From Pseudomonas japonica (GTDB lineage: Bacteria > Pseudomonadota > Gammaproteobacteria > Pseudomonadales > Pseudomonadaceae): a stretch of DNA of 64,000 nt. The notes under the pieces were generated by a model. The model was not told the origin of the DNA, ran no database searches, and was given only the letters and a program-made list of their open reading frames with translations. Made by a program: the position numbers and the translations under genes. The DNA lies in contig NZ_JAAMQU010000006.1 in NCBI RefSeq assembly GCF_013522925.1, positions 1 through 64,000 of the forward strand. Reading direction: 5' to 3'. Positions 53,817-62,664 of the stretch are shown here, piece by piece (within the stretch, counting starts at the first letter, position 1; each line of letters opens with the position of its first letter).

Positions 53817-54656
53817 ATGACTTCGTTCGCTCGCGTGTTCACCGCTGCCGCCCTGGCCAGTGCCTTCACCCTTGCCGCCAGCGCGGCCTGGGCCGGCGCG
53901 ACGTTGGACCGCATCCATCAGGAAAAGGTGATGAAAGTAGCCACGGCCGCCAACTGGCCGCCCCAGTCGTTCCTGGGCCCCGATGACAAATTGCAGGGGT
54001 TCGACATCGACGTGGCAAACGAGATTGGCCGCCGGCTGGGTACCCAGGTGACTTTCGTCACCCCTGAATACGGCATCATCACCGCCGGGCGCTGGTCCAG
54101 CCGCTGGGACGTCTCGGTGGGCTCCATGACACCGACCATGGAGCGTGCCCGGGTGCTGGATTTCCCCGCCATCTATTACTACACCCCCTACGTGTTCGCG
54201 GTGCACAAGGACGCCGCGGGCGCGACCACCGCAGACCTCAACGGCAAGGTCATCGGCGTGGAAGCAGGCACCACCTCCGAGGATTACATCAACCGCCGGC
54301 TGAAGATCGACGCGGCCGACGTGCCGGCGTTCAGCTATGACGTTGAACCCGGCGAGGTCAAGACCTACGGCGACAGCATGGGGCCGCTGGATGACCTGCG
54401 CATGGGCAACGGCGTGCGGCTGAATGCAACGCTCTCGGCGCTGCCGACCATCCTGGCCGCGATCAAGAATGGCTACCCGATCGCAAGAGTCGAAGGCAAG
54501 CCCGCCTACTATGAGCCGTTGGCCATCGCCGTGGACAAGGGTGACGACGCCTTCGACAAGGCCCTGGCCGGGATCGTCACCGAGATGAAAACGGACGGCA
54601 CGCTCAAGCGGCTATCGGAAAAGTGGTACGGGGCCGACCTCACCAAGGTGCAGTAG
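53817..54656 (+). CDS. Amino acid-type periplasmic binding protein
   Basis: A 279-residue exported protein (signal peptide about 1-24, ending ASAAWAG) of the SBP_bac_3 family: VMKVATAANWPPQSFLGPDDKLQ is the opening of the fold, followed by GFDIDVANEIGRRLG. It delivers substrate to the permease/ATPase pair upstream. Next to an FAD amine oxidase, its ligand may be an amino acid or amine. Confidence 0.94.
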   Translation: MTSFARVFTAAALASAFTLAASAAWAGATLDRIHQEKVMKVATAANWPPQSFLGPDDKLQGFDIDVANEIGRRLGTQVTFVTPEYGIITAGRWSSRWDVSVGSMTPTMERARVLDFPAIYYYTPYVFAVHKDAAGATTADLNGKVIGVEAGTTSEDYINRRLKIDAADVPAFSYDVEPGEVKTYGDSMGPLDDLRMGNGVRLNATLSALPTILAAIKNGYPIARVEGKPAYYEPLAIAVDKGDDAFDKALAGIVTEMKTDGTLKRLSEKWYGADLTKVQ

Positions 54657-54683
54657 CCCGCTGTTGAAGTGACGAGGTATTCG

Positions 54684-55976
54684 ATGTCCACGTACATTAA
54701 CAACTACTACACCGGCACCATGCGCCCCGCGGCCCCGCGGCCTGCGCTGCAAGGCACGGTTCAGGCCGACGTGTGCATCGTTGGCGGCGGCCTGGCCGGG
54801 CTGAGCACCGCCTGGGAGCTGCTGGCGCGGGGCAAATCCGTGGTGCTCGTGGAAGCGGCGCGGGTGGCCTGGGGCGCCTCCGGGCGCAACGGGGGCTTCG
54901 TGCTTCAGGGGTATTCCGAGGCGCTCCCGGCCATCGAACGCCGCTGTGGCACGGCGAAGGCAGCAGCGTTGTTCAGGCTCTCGCTCGAGGGGGTTGATAC
55001 CGTCCGCCAGATGATCGCCAGCCACGCGTTGCCAGGCTGCGCGCCCACCACGGGCAAGCTGGGGGTGATGCGCTACGACGATGGCGATAACCTCAAGCGC
55101 CTGTGCGAACGAATGACCACCGAGTTCGACTTCCCCCTGGAGTACCTCGACCGCCAGGCGGTGCGTGAACGGCTGAACACCGAGCGGTACTTCCAGGGCG
55201 CACGGGACACCCACGGCTTTCATTTCCACCCGCTCAATTACTGCCTGGGCCTTGCCGAGCTGATCGAGCGCCAGGGTGGGCGGATTCATGAACACTCGCC
55301 CATGACCCGGGTAGACCGCCATGGCGCGGGGCACCGGGTGGTCACTGGCCAGGGCGCGGTGGAGTGCGAGCACGTGGTGTATTGCTGTGGCGGGTATGGC
55401 GGCCCCGAGTTCGGCAAGCTGCGCCGCGCTTTCCTGCCGATCGCCACCTATGTGGTGCTTACCGAGCCGCTGGGCGACCGCTTGCATAAAGCCGTGAGGA
55501 CCACTGACGCGGTAGGCGACTATCGCCGCGCGGCGGATTACTACCGCATTGTCGAGGGCGACCGCTTGCTCTGGGGCGGGCACATCACCACCCACAACCT
55601 GCAGGATGAACAGCGCCTGGGCGCGCTGCTGACCGCCGACATTCTCGACGTGTACCCGCAGTTGCAGGGCCTGAGAATCGCCAAAGCCTGGTCGGGCCTG
55701 ATGGGCTATGCACGCCACAAGATGCCGCACATCGGCCCGCTGGGTAACGGCGTGTGGGCTTGTACCTCCTTCGGGGGCCATGGTATGAACACCGCACCCA
55801 TTGGCGGGCGGGTAGTGGCCGAGGCCATCTGTGGCGAGACAGACCGCTATCGCCTGTTCGAGCCCTACGGCCTCCAATGGAATGGCGGGCCCCTGGGCCC
55901 GGCGGCGGCGCAGCTGGTGTATACGGGCCTGAAGCTGATGGACAGCTTCCAGGAAACGCGCTCGCGCCGCGCGTGA
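54684..55976 (+). CDS. FAD-dependent amine/amino acid oxidoreductase, PuuB/DadA-like
   Basis: A 430-residue flavoprotein with the dinucleotide fold (VCIVGGGLAGLSTAWELL), WGASGRNGGFVLQGY, and a C-terminal SFGGHGMNTAPIGGRVVAEAI loop, all of the PuuB/DadA group. It begins MSTYINNYYTGTM, a start common to this subgroup. It would oxidise the amine brought in by the transporter encoded upstream. ATG 54684 follows GAGG by seven bases. Distinct from, but in the same family as, the oxidase at 34.9-36.3 kb. Confidence 0.9.
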   Translation: MSTYINNYYTGTMRPAAPRPALQGTVQADVCIVGGGLAGLSTAWELLARGKSVVLVEAARVAWGASGRNGGFVLQGYSEALPAIERRCGTAKAAALFRLSLEGVDTVRQMIASHALPGCAPTTGKLGVMRYDDGDNLKRLCERMTTEFDFPLEYLDRQAVRERLNTERYFQGARDTHGFHFHPLNYCLGLAELIERQGGRIHEHSPMTRVDRHGAGHRVVTGQGAVECEHVVYCCGGYGGPEFGKLRRAFLPIATYVVLTEPLGDRLHKAVRTTDAVGDYRRAADYYRIVEGDRLLWGGHITTHNLQDEQRLGALLTADILDVYPQLQGLRIAKAWSGLMGYARHKMPHIGPLGNGVWACTSFGGHGMNTAPIGGRVVAEAICGETDRYRLFEPYGLQWNGGPLGPAAAQLVYTGLKLMDSFQETRSRRA

Positions 55977-56015
55977 CCCGCTAGACCTCGATCCAATTCG
56001 CTCAAGGAAGCGTTC

Positions 56016-56486
56016 ATGGATGCACCTACGGCTGGCTCGTTGTTCAACCTCACCGACAAGGACCGGCAATTGCTCGCGCTGCTGCAGGCCAACGCCCGGG
56101 AGCCCACCGCCTCCCTGGCGCGCAAGCTGGGCGTGTCGAGGTCGGCGGTTCAGGAACGCATCCAGCGCCTGGAAAGGGCCGGGGTGATCACCGGCTACAG
56201 CGTTCGCATCGACCAGGACCGGGTACAGCCCACCATCAACTGCTTCACCATGACCTCCTGCACAAACAAGAGCTACACCGACGTGATGACCACCCTGCGC
56301 AAGATCGAGGCGGTGCAGGCCGTGTACGCGGTGTCGGGGGAATCGGATTTCATCATCCACCTGGCCACCACTACCTTGAGCGAACTCAACGCCGAGCTCA
56401 TCCGCATCAATATGATCAAGGGCGTGGCGCACACCGCATCCCATATCGTGATGGAGACGAAATTCAGCCGTAAGCTGACGGTTTGA
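56016..56486 (+). CDS. Lrp/AsnC-family regulator
   Basis: A 156-residue regulator with an N-terminal helix-turn-helix (ASLARKLGVSRSAVQERIQR) and a C-terminal RAM/AsnC ligand domain. It is the last gene of the transporter/oxidase operon and probably senses the imported amino acid or its product and controls the unit. CAAGGAAG lies just before the ATG. Confidence 0.93.
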   Translation: MDAPTAGSLFNLTDKDRQLLALLQANAREPTASLARKLGVSRSAVQERIQRLERAGVITGYSVRIDQDRVQPTINCFTMTSCTNKSYTDVMTTLRKIEAVQAVYAVSGESDFIIHLATTTLSELNAELIRINMIKGVAHTASHIVMETKFSRKLTV

Positions 56487-56528
56487 TTGCTCGCCGTTGC
56501 CTGACGGCCCCGCCTGCACATTCGGTTA

Positions 56529-56557
56529 TAACCTAATCATTAAAAAATAGCATATTA
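56529..56557 (+). promoter_or_regulatory. TAACCTAA and GCATATTA boxes upstream of the thiol dioxygenase
   Basis: TAACCTAA (56529-56536) and GCATATTA (56550-56557) lie in an AT-rich stretch. TGCTTAGAT (56571-56579), an extended -10-like sequence, follows. A near copy of this set occurs at 62549-62593. Confidence 0.55.
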
Positions 56558-56613
56558 AACGCTCTCAATATGCTTAGATTGGCCCATGTCAGCGCCCTAT
56601 CGGACCCCCGCTC

Positions 56614-57222
56614 ATGAGCCAGATCACTCACCCTGAACGCCTGCGCGAGTTTATCGGCGCCCTGGCCGAAACCCTTGAAAGTGACCCGCGCGAAGGCGAC
56701 CTGTTGCACCGTGGCGGCAAGCTGCTGGGCCAGTTGGTGCAGCATGACGACTGGCTACCCGATGAGTTCGCCCAGCCGAACCCCGAGCGGTACCAACAAT
56801 TTCTGTTGCACGCCGACGCGCGCCAGCGGTTTTCGGTGGTGAGTTTCGTGTGGGGGCCGGGCCAGCGCACGCCGATCCACGACCACCGCGTGTGGGGCCT
56901 GATCGGCATGCTTCGCGGGGCTGAAGATTCCCAGAGCTTCGCCCGTGGCCCTGATGGTCGCCTGCACCCGGAAGGCGCCCCGGTGCGCTTGAACCCCGGT
57001 GACGTGGAAGCCCTGTCGCCACGCCGCAACGACATCCACCAGGTGAGCAATGCCTTCAGCGATCAGGTGTCGGTGAGCATCCATGTGTATGGCGCCAACA
57101 TTGGCGCGGTGCGCCGCGCGGTGTACCAGCCCGACGGCAGCGAGAAGTTGTTCATCTCCGGCTACAGCAACGCCTACCTCCCCAACATCTGGGACCTGTC
57201 CAAAGAGAACCTTGCCCAATGA
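56614..57222 (+). CDS. 3-Mercaptopropionate-type thiol dioxygenase
   Basis: A 202-residue cupin-fold iron enzyme. The ligands H89, H91 (TPIHDHRVWG) and H142 (NDIHQVSN) are in place, as is the S155-H157-Y159 triad (SIHVYG). At the residue that splits the family, this protein has Gln (Q62 in RYQQFLLH), as in the bacterial 3-mercaptopropionate dioxygenases, and not the Arg of cysteine dioxygenase. It closely resembles the P. aeruginosa enzyme I remember (PA2602). It oxidises a thiol to the sulfinate with O2. Its stop overlaps the rhodanese start (ATGA). Confidence 0.93.
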   Translation: MSQITHPERLREFIGALAETLESDPREGDLLHRGGKLLGQLVQHDDWLPDEFAQPNPERYQQFLLHADARQRFSVVSFVWGPGQRTPIHDHRVWGLIGMLRGAEDSQSFARGPDGRLHPEGAPVRLNPGDVEALSPRRNDIHQVSNAFSDQVSVSIHVYGANIGAVRRAVYQPDGSEKLFISGYSNAYLPNIWDLSKENLAQ

Positions 57223-58802
57223 CCAGTGCCGCCACCCGCACCTACGCCGACATCCGCCGCGCCCTCCTCGCCCACGAGGAAGTGGCCCTAGTGGATGTGC
57301 GCGAAGAAGCCCCTTTCGCCGAAGGCCATCCGCTGTTCGCCGCCAACATCCCGCTGTCCAAGCTTGAACTGGAAGTGCTGTCGCGCATCCCGCGAAAAAC
57401 CGCGGCTGTCACGCTCTACGATAACGGCGAGGGGCTGGCTGCGCTGGCAGCCGAGCGGCTGGAAGCGCTGGGGTACACCGATGTAAAGCTGTTGGAGAAT
57501 GGCCTGCAAGGCTGGCGCGATGCCGGCGGAGAACTGTTCATCGACGTGAACGTGCCCAGCAAGGCCTTCGGCGAGCTGGTGGAACATCACCGGCATACTC
57601 CTTCACTGCCCGCCAAAGAAGTGCGCGCGCTGCTTGAGGCCAAGGCCGACGTGGTGGTGCTGGACGCCCGCCGCTTCGATGAATACCAAACCATGAGCAT
57701 TCCCACCGGCGTGAGTGTGCCCGGCGCCGAACTGGTGTTGCGTGCCCGCGAACTCGCACCCAACCCGAACACCCGGATCATCGTCAACTGCGCCGGCCGC
57801 ACCCGCAGCATCATCGGTACCCAGTCGCTGGTAAATGCTGGCATTCCCAACCCGGTAGCGGCCTTGCGCAACGGCACCATCGGCTGGTTGTTGGCCGGCC
57901 AGCAGCTGGAGCACGGCCAGAGCAAGCGATTCACCGACGTCACCGACGGCACACGCCTCCAGGCGGCGTCGGATGCCCGCCAGGTTGCTGACAAGGCGGG
58001 CGTGAAGCGCGCCGCTCGGGAAGATCTCGCTCGGTGGCAGGCGGACGCGGCACGTACCACTTACCTGTTCGATGTACGCACACCGGAGGAATTCGCCAAG
58101 GGCCATGTGCCGGGTGCCCGCTCCACACCGGGCGGGCAGCTGGTGCAGGAAACCGACCACTACGCCAGCGTGCGTGGCGCGCGGATTGCCTTGGTGGATG
58201 ACGACGGCGTGCGCGCCAACATGTCAGCCTCGTGGCTCGCGCAACTGGGCTGGGAGGTGTACGTGGTCGATGGCCTTGCCGCGGCCGACTTCAGCGAAAC
58301 CGGCGACTGGCACGCGCCTGGCCCCGTACCACCCCAGGTGGAAGCCATCAGCCCCGCTTCGTTGGCCGAATGGCAAAGCCACCCGGACCTGCAGGTACTG
58401 GATTTCACTACCAGCGCCAACTATGTGAAGCAGCACATTCCCGGTGCCTGGTGGGTGCTGCGAGCTGACCTGGCCGCAGCGCTGAAGAAGATCCCCGCCG
58501 CCGAGCGCTACGTGCTCACCTGTGGCAGCAGCCGGTTGGCGCGGCTGGCCGTAAGCGAAGTCGAAGCCCTGACTGGCAAGCCGGTATTTGTGCTGGACGG
58601 CGGCAATGCGGCCTGGGCGAAGGCCGGCCTTGAACTGGAGCACGGTGAAACTCGCCTGGCCTCCCCGCGTATCGACCGCTACCGCCGCCCCTATGAAGGT
58701 ACCGAGGCGCCTCGCGAAGCCATGCAGGCGTACCTGGATTGGGAATTCGGTTTGGTCGAGCAACTGGCCCGCGACGGCACCCATGGCTTTCATGTGATCT
58801 GA
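57219..58802 (+). CDS. Four-domain rhodanese-like sulfurtransferase
   Basis: A 527-residue protein with four rhodanese domains in a row: about 1-108, 112-238, 265-370 and 375-480. Domains 2 and 4 have the active cysteine (C191 in CAGRTRS, C435 in CGSSRLA). Domains 1 and 3 have Asp-based loops in its place (YDNGEG near 67-72, VDDDGVR near 326-332) and are probably structural. The protein could move sulfane sulfur from the thiol or sulfinate chemistry of the overlapping dioxygenase gene. No signal peptide, so cytoplasmic. A hairpin follows the gene. Confidence 0.93.
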   Translation: MTSAATRTYADIRRALLAHEEVALVDVREEAPFAEGHPLFAANIPLSKLELEVLSRIPRKTAAVTLYDNGEGLAALAAERLEALGYTDVKLLENGLQGWRDAGGELFIDVNVPSKAFGELVEHHRHTPSLPAKEVRALLEAKADVVVLDARRFDEYQTMSIPTGVSVPGAELVLRARELAPNPNTRIIVNCAGRTRSIIGTQSLVNAGIPNPVAALRNGTIGWLLAGQQLEHGQSKRFTDVTDGTRLQAASDARQVADKAGVKRAAREDLARWQADAARTTYLFDVRTPEEFAKGHVPGARSTPGGQLVQETDHYASVRGARIALVDDDGVRANMSASWLAQLGWEVYVVDGLAAADFSETGDWHAPGPVPPQVEAISPASLAEWQSHPDLQVLDFTTSANYVKQHIPGAWWVLRADLAAALKKIPAAERYVLTCGSSRLARLAVSEVEALTGKPVFVLDGGNAAWAKAGLELEHGETRLASPRIDRYRRPYEGTEAPREAMQAYLDWEFGLVEQLARDGTHGFHVI

Positions 58803-58852
58803 ACATTACCCAGCCGACCCCTTTCCAGGCGGAGGACACCTCACGATAGACA

Positions 58853-58883
58853 GGCAGCCCGCTTACCTCCCTCGCGGGCTGCC
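58853..58883 (+). promoter_or_regulatory. Hairpin before the NtaA/DszA-type gene, loop complementary to its ribosome site
   Basis: GGCAGCCCGC (58853-58862) and GCGGGCTGCC (58874-58883) form a perfect 10-bp stem. The 11-base loop contains CTCCC, which is complementary to the GGGAG Shine-Dalgarno at 58884-58888, right after the stem. It may separate or tune expression of the two halves of the operon. Confidence 0.45.
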
Positions 58884-58895
58884 GGGAGAACACCT

Positions 58896-60248
58896 ATGAG
58901 CACACGCCAACTCAAACTCGGCGCCATGGTCCACGGCGTTGGCCACGGCTGGGGCGAATGGCGCCACCCGAATGCCCAGGCCGACGCCAGCGTCAATTTC
59001 AACTGGTACAAGGGCCAGGCCGCGCTGGCGGAAGCGGCGAAATTCGACTTCGTGTTCATCGCCGACAGCCTGCACATCCATGAAAAATCGAGCCCCCACT
59101 ACCTCAACCGTTTCGAGCCGCTGACCATTCTGTCTGCGCTGGCGGCCACCACTTCGCACATCGGCCTGGTCGCCACCGTGACCGTGAGCTACACCGAGCC
59201 CTTCCAGGTGGCACGCCAGTTCGCCTCGCTGGACCACATCAGCGGCGGCCGCGCCGGCTGGAACGTGGTCACCTCGTGGCTGAGCGGCACCGCCGAAAAC
59301 TTCAGCAAGGCCGAACACCCGCCCCATGCCGTGCGCTACCGCATCGCCAAGGAGCATGTGTCCGTGGTGAAGGGCCTGTGGGACTCCTGGGAGGATGACG
59401 CGCTTGTGCGCAACAAGGCCACCGGTGAATTTTTCGACCGGCGCAAGCTGCACGCCCTCGACCACAAGGGTGAGTTCTTCCAGGTAAAAGGCCCGCTGAA
59501 CATCTCCCGCTCCCGTCAGGGCCAGCCGGTGCTGTTCCAGGCCGGCACCTCGGAAGACGGGCGCAACTTCGCCGCAGAATATTCCGACGCGATCTTCGTG
59601 CATGCCGAATCCCTCGAAGACGCGCAGGCCTATTACGCCGACCTCAAAAAACGCGCCCGTGGCTGTGGCCGCAACCCGGACGACCTGTCGATCCTGCCGG
59701 GCATCCGCCCGATCATCGGCCGCACCGAAGCGGAAGTGGAAGCGCGCTATCAGCAGGCCGTGGACCTGGTGAGCATCGAGGACGCCATCGTCGCTTTGGG
59801 CCGCCCGTTCAATGACCATGACTTCAGCCAATACCCACTGGACGCACCCTTCCCCGAGCTGGGCGACCTGGGTTCCAACAGCCAGAAAGGCGGTTCGGAC
59901 CGGATCAAGCAGTTGGCGCGGGAGCAGCAGCTCACGCTGCGTGAAGTGGCGCTGCACTTCTCCCGCCCGCGCCGGGACTTCGTCGGCACGCCCGAACAGG
60001 TCGCCGACCAGATCCAGCAGTGGTTCGAGCAAGGCGCCAGCGACGGTTTCATCATCAACTCTCTGCTGCCGGACGGCCTCCAATACTTCACCGAACTGGT
60101 GGTGCCGGTACTCCAACAACGCGGGCTGCACCGCAGCGAATACGGCGGCAGCACCCTGCGCGAGCATTTTGGCCTGCAGGTACCGGTGAACCGATACGCG
60201 GATGCAGAACGCACCCCTGCGCCAGTAGCCGAGGAGGCCGAGGTTTGA
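58896..60248 (+). CDS. FMN-dependent monooxygenase, NtaA/SnaA/DszA family
   Basis: A 450-residue luciferase-like flavin monooxygenase with the same markers as the one at 24.2-25.6 kb: [41 protein letters not shown] and a long C-terminal extension. It probably cleaves a C-S or similar bond with reduced FMN from an unlinked reductase. It resembles the P. aeruginosa PA2600-type enzyme near PA2602, as far as I recall. Its stop is overlapped by the TTG start of the next gene. Confidence 0.93.
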   Translation: MSTRQLKLGAMVHGVGHGWGEWRHPNAQADASVNFNWYKGQAALAEAAKFDFVFIADSLHIHEKSSPHYLNRFEPLTILSALAATTSHIGLVATVTVSYTEPFQVARQFASLDHISGGRAGWNVVTSWLSGTAENFSKAEHPPHAVRYRIAKEHVSVVKGLWDSWEDDALVRNKATGEFFDRRKLHALDHKGEFFQVKGPLNISRSRQGQPVLFQAGTSEDGRNFAAEYSDAIFVHAESLEDAQAYYADLKKRARGCGRNPDDLSILPGIRPIIGRTEAEVEARYQQAVDLVSIEDAIVALGRPFNDHDFSQYPLDAPFPELGDLGSNSQKGGSDRIKQLAREQQLTLREVALHFSRPRRDFVGTPEQVADQIQQWFEQGASDGFIINSLLPDGLQYFTELVVPVLQQRGLHRSEYGGSTLREHFGLQVPVNRYADAERTPAPVAEEAEV

Positions 60249-61465
60249 ACCAGCCCGTCGCCGCCCTTCGGGTTGCTGAGGTACCCGAAGCAGAAACCCC
60301 CGAGGCGTTCGCCGCTCGCCTTGAAAACCTGACCACGGCGCTCGCCGCCACGGCGCAGGCCTATGACGAAAGCGGCGCCTTCCCTCACGCCAATTTCGCG
60401 CTGCTGCACCGCCATGGCCTGCTCGGCCTGACCGTGCCCGCCGCGCTGGGCGGCGGCGGCGCAAGCCTGAGCCAGGCGCGGCGGGTGATCACTGCCGTAG
60501 CCCGGGGCGAGCCTTCCACGGCGTTGATTCTGGTGATGCAGTACTTGCAACACACCCGCTTGCAAGACAGCACCAGCTGGCCGGCGCATTTGCGTACGCG
60601 GGTGGCGACCGAGGCCGTGCAGCAGGGGGCGCTGATCAATGCGCTGCGGGTAGAGCCTGACCTGGGCACGCCCGCCCGGGGCGGCCTGCCAGCAACCGTT
60701 GCCCGGCGTACGCCCGAAGGCTGGCGCATCAGCGGCCGCAAGCTGTACTCCACCGGCAGCCACGGGCTGACCTGGCTGAGCGTATGGGCACGCAGCGATG
60801 ACGACGATCCTCTCGTCGGCGCTTGGCTGGTGCCCAAGGCCAGCACGGGCGTGACCATTGTCGACGCCTGGGACCACCACGGCATGCGCGCCACCTGCAG
60901 CCACGAAATCGTATTGGACGACGTGCTGGTGCCATTGGACCATGCGGTGAGCGTGAGCCGCTGGAGCGCACCGCAGTCCGAGCTGGATGCTACCGGCCTG
61001 CTGTGGATGGCCGTGCTGTTGTCCTCCGTCTACGACGCCATCGCGCAGGCAGCGCGGGACTGGGTGGTGGCGTTTCTGCAAGACCGCGCGCCGAGCAACC
61101 TGGGCGCGCCGCTGTCCACACTGCCGCGGTTCCAGGAAGTGGTCGGGCACATCGACACCTTGCTGTTCGCCAACCGCTCTCTGCTCGACGCCGCCGCCCA
61201 TGGCTGGACCGCCCCGGCGCACGCGGGGCAGATCAAATACCTGGTCACCGGCAACGCCATCCGCGCAGTGGAACTGGCCATCGAAGCCGCGGGCAACCCC
61301 GGCCTCTCCCGCGCCAACCCATTGCAGCGGCACTACCGCAACGTGGTCTGCGGGCGGGTGCATACGCCGCAGAACGACGCGGTGTTAGCTGGGGTGGGAA
61401 AGGCCGCGTTTGCGGCCATTCCCAGGCTGCCGCCGGATGGCCGGCCCGCTGGCCCCACAGATTGA
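60245..61465 (+). CDS. Acyl-CoA-dehydrogenase-fold monooxygenase, DszC/SfnB-like
   Basis: A 406-residue flavin enzyme of the acyl-CoA dehydrogenase superfamily. [20 protein letters not shown] opens the N-terminal helical domain; [20 protein letters not shown] is the central strand region; the C-terminal helical domain ends near [18 protein letters not shown]. Relatives act as flavin-dependent oxygenases in sulfur metabolism (DszC, SfnB) as well as dehydrogenases. The start is TTG 60245, seven bases after an ideal GAGGAGG (60231-60237), overlapping the previous stop. It likely works on the same substrate as the preceding enzyme. Confidence 0.88.
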   Translation: MNQPVAALRVAEVPEAETPEAFAARLENLTTALAATAQAYDESGAFPHANFALLHRHGLLGLTVPAALGGGGASLSQARRVITAVARGEPSTALILVMQYLQHTRLQDSTSWPAHLRTRVATEAVQQGALINALRVEPDLGTPARGGLPATVARRTPEGWRISGRKLYSTGSHGLTWLSVWARSDDDDPLVGAWLVPKASTGVTIVDAWDHHGMRATCSHEIVLDDVLVPLDHAVSVSRWSAPQSELDATGLLWMAVLLSSVYDAIAQAARDWVVAFLQDRAPSNLGAPLSTLPRFQEVVGHIDTLLFANRSLLDAAAHGWTAPAHAGQIKYLVTGNAIRAVELAIEAAGNPGLSRANPLQRHYRNVVCGRVHTPQNDAVLAGVGKAAFAAIPRLPPDGRPAGPTD

Positions 61466-61475
61466 ATTGAGGCCC

Positions 61476-62441
61476 TCACGGCTGCTTGGCCACCTGCTCG
61501 TTGGCCGGCACATCAAAACCCTCGGCAAAGGTAGGGGCCACGTCCAGGTGGCCATTGATCAGCCCATGGGCCTGGTAGAAATCGGCCGTTTCCTGCTGCT
61601 GCCCGATGGTGTTGGCATCCACCGCCTGCCAGCGCAGTTGGCGCCGTTCGAACTGCAAGCGCGCGGCGTTTTCCGGGAAGCCGATGATGGCGGCCAGCGT
61701 GCGGGAGTAGCTGTCCAGGTTCTGGTAGGCCCACACCTGCGCCTTGGCCAGGCGCGCGAGGTAATCCTGCAAGGCGGCGCGGTGGGCGGGGTCGGCCAGC
61801 GCTTTGTCCGTGGCGGCCAGGAAGCTGTTGCCGCTAGACAGCCCGCGGCCATTGACCAGCACCCGGGCCTGACCGCTCAGTTCGGACAGCGCCGTGTAGG
61901 GTTCCCACGTGGCCCAAGCGTCTACCGAACCGTTCGCCAGCGCCATCTTGGCGTCTACCGGGCCGAGGAAGCGAAACTCCACATCTTTCTCGGTCAGCCC
62001 CACGCTGGCCAGTGCCCGGAGGGCGATGTAATGGCCGATGGAACCGCGCCCGGTGGCGATACGCTTGCCCTTGAGATCAGCAGCTGAATGCAGGGGTGCA
62101 TCAGGGTTGACCAGCACGGCCGTGCCGTAGGCGTCGGATTTGTCCACGGCAATGGCCTTCACCTGAGCGCCCGACGCGAGCGCGAACAGCAGCGGCGCGT
62201 CGCCGATGATGCCGGCATCCACCGCGCCGGCGTTCAATGCTTCGGCCAGAGGAGCGGCCGCCGGGAATTCGGACCAGCGTAGGTCGTACGGCAGGTCCCG
62301 CAGGGCGTCAGCGGCCTCGAGCTGGGCACGCATGTTGCCTTTCTGGTCGCCAATGCGCAGTTCGATGCGGTCAGCAGCCACCGCATGGCCAGCCATCAAC
62401 AGGGCGGCGCCGAGGGCCAGGATTCGAGCAAAGGGAGGCAT
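61476..62441 (-). CDS. SsuA-like periplasmic substrate-binding protein
   Basis: A 321-residue exported binding protein (signal peptide about 1-22, MAGHAVAADRIEL) of the sulfonate/taurine/nitrate family: ELRIGDQKGNMRAQLEAADAL at the start, then WSEFPAAAPLAEALNAGAVDAG and NGSVDAWATWEPYTALSE. ATG 62441 follows AAGGAA by seven bases. It is convergent with the DszC-like gene and divergent from the class II aldolase across 223 bp. No permease or ATPase gene is nearby, the same situation as the binding protein at 26.6 kb. Confidence 0.93.
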   Translation of the reverse strand: MPPFARILALGAALLMAGHAVAADRIELRIGDQKGNMRAQLEAADALRDLPYDLRWSEFPAAAPLAEALNAGAVDAGIIGDAPLLFALASGAQVKAIAVDKSDAYGTAVLVNPDAPLHSAADLKGKRIATGRGSIGHYIALRALASVGLTEKDVEFRFLGPVDAKMALANGSVDAWATWEPYTALSELSGQARVLVNGRGLSSGNSFLAATDKALADPAHRAALQDYLARLAKAQVWAYQNLDSYSRTLAAIIGFPENAARLQFERRQLRWQAVDANTIGQQQETADFYQAHGLINGHLDVAPTFAEGFDVPANEQVAKQP

Positions 62442-62548
62442 GGGCAGGTTCCTTGAGCGTGCCGCAGTGCTTACCGCACGCGGCTTGAGAGAGAAGGCCC
62501 GATGAACTCTACCCGCACCTTTTATATTCCTGAAATGCATTTTTAGAA

Positions 62549-62593
62549 TAACCTAATATGCGTTTTCAAAAACATTTCCCGTCTTTGCTTAGA
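62549..62593. promoter_or_regulatory. TAACCTAA box and -10-like sequence between binding protein and aldolase
   Basis: TAACCTAATATGC starts at 62549 and combines TAACCTAA with TAATATGC, the reverse complement of GCATATTA. TGCTTAGA (62586-62593) follows, as at the thiol dioxygenase promoter. It lies about 110 bp from both divergent start codons, so could serve either. Confidence 0.55.
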
Positions 62594-62664
62594 CCAAAAA
62601 AGAATTTTACAGCGGAAATGTTGCGCCCTACCGTCATAAGCCCCGACACAGGAGCGCCCCTTCG

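Noticed and set aside
54612..56519. Open frame of 635 codons antisense to the FAD oxidase and Lrp genes
   Set aside because: Runs across two well-supported genes and the gap between them without any domain or ribosome site.
56614..57222. Assignment of the thiol dioxygenase as cysteine dioxygenase
   Set aside because: The family-splitting residue is Gln62, not Arg, so the mercaptopropionate-type name is more likely.
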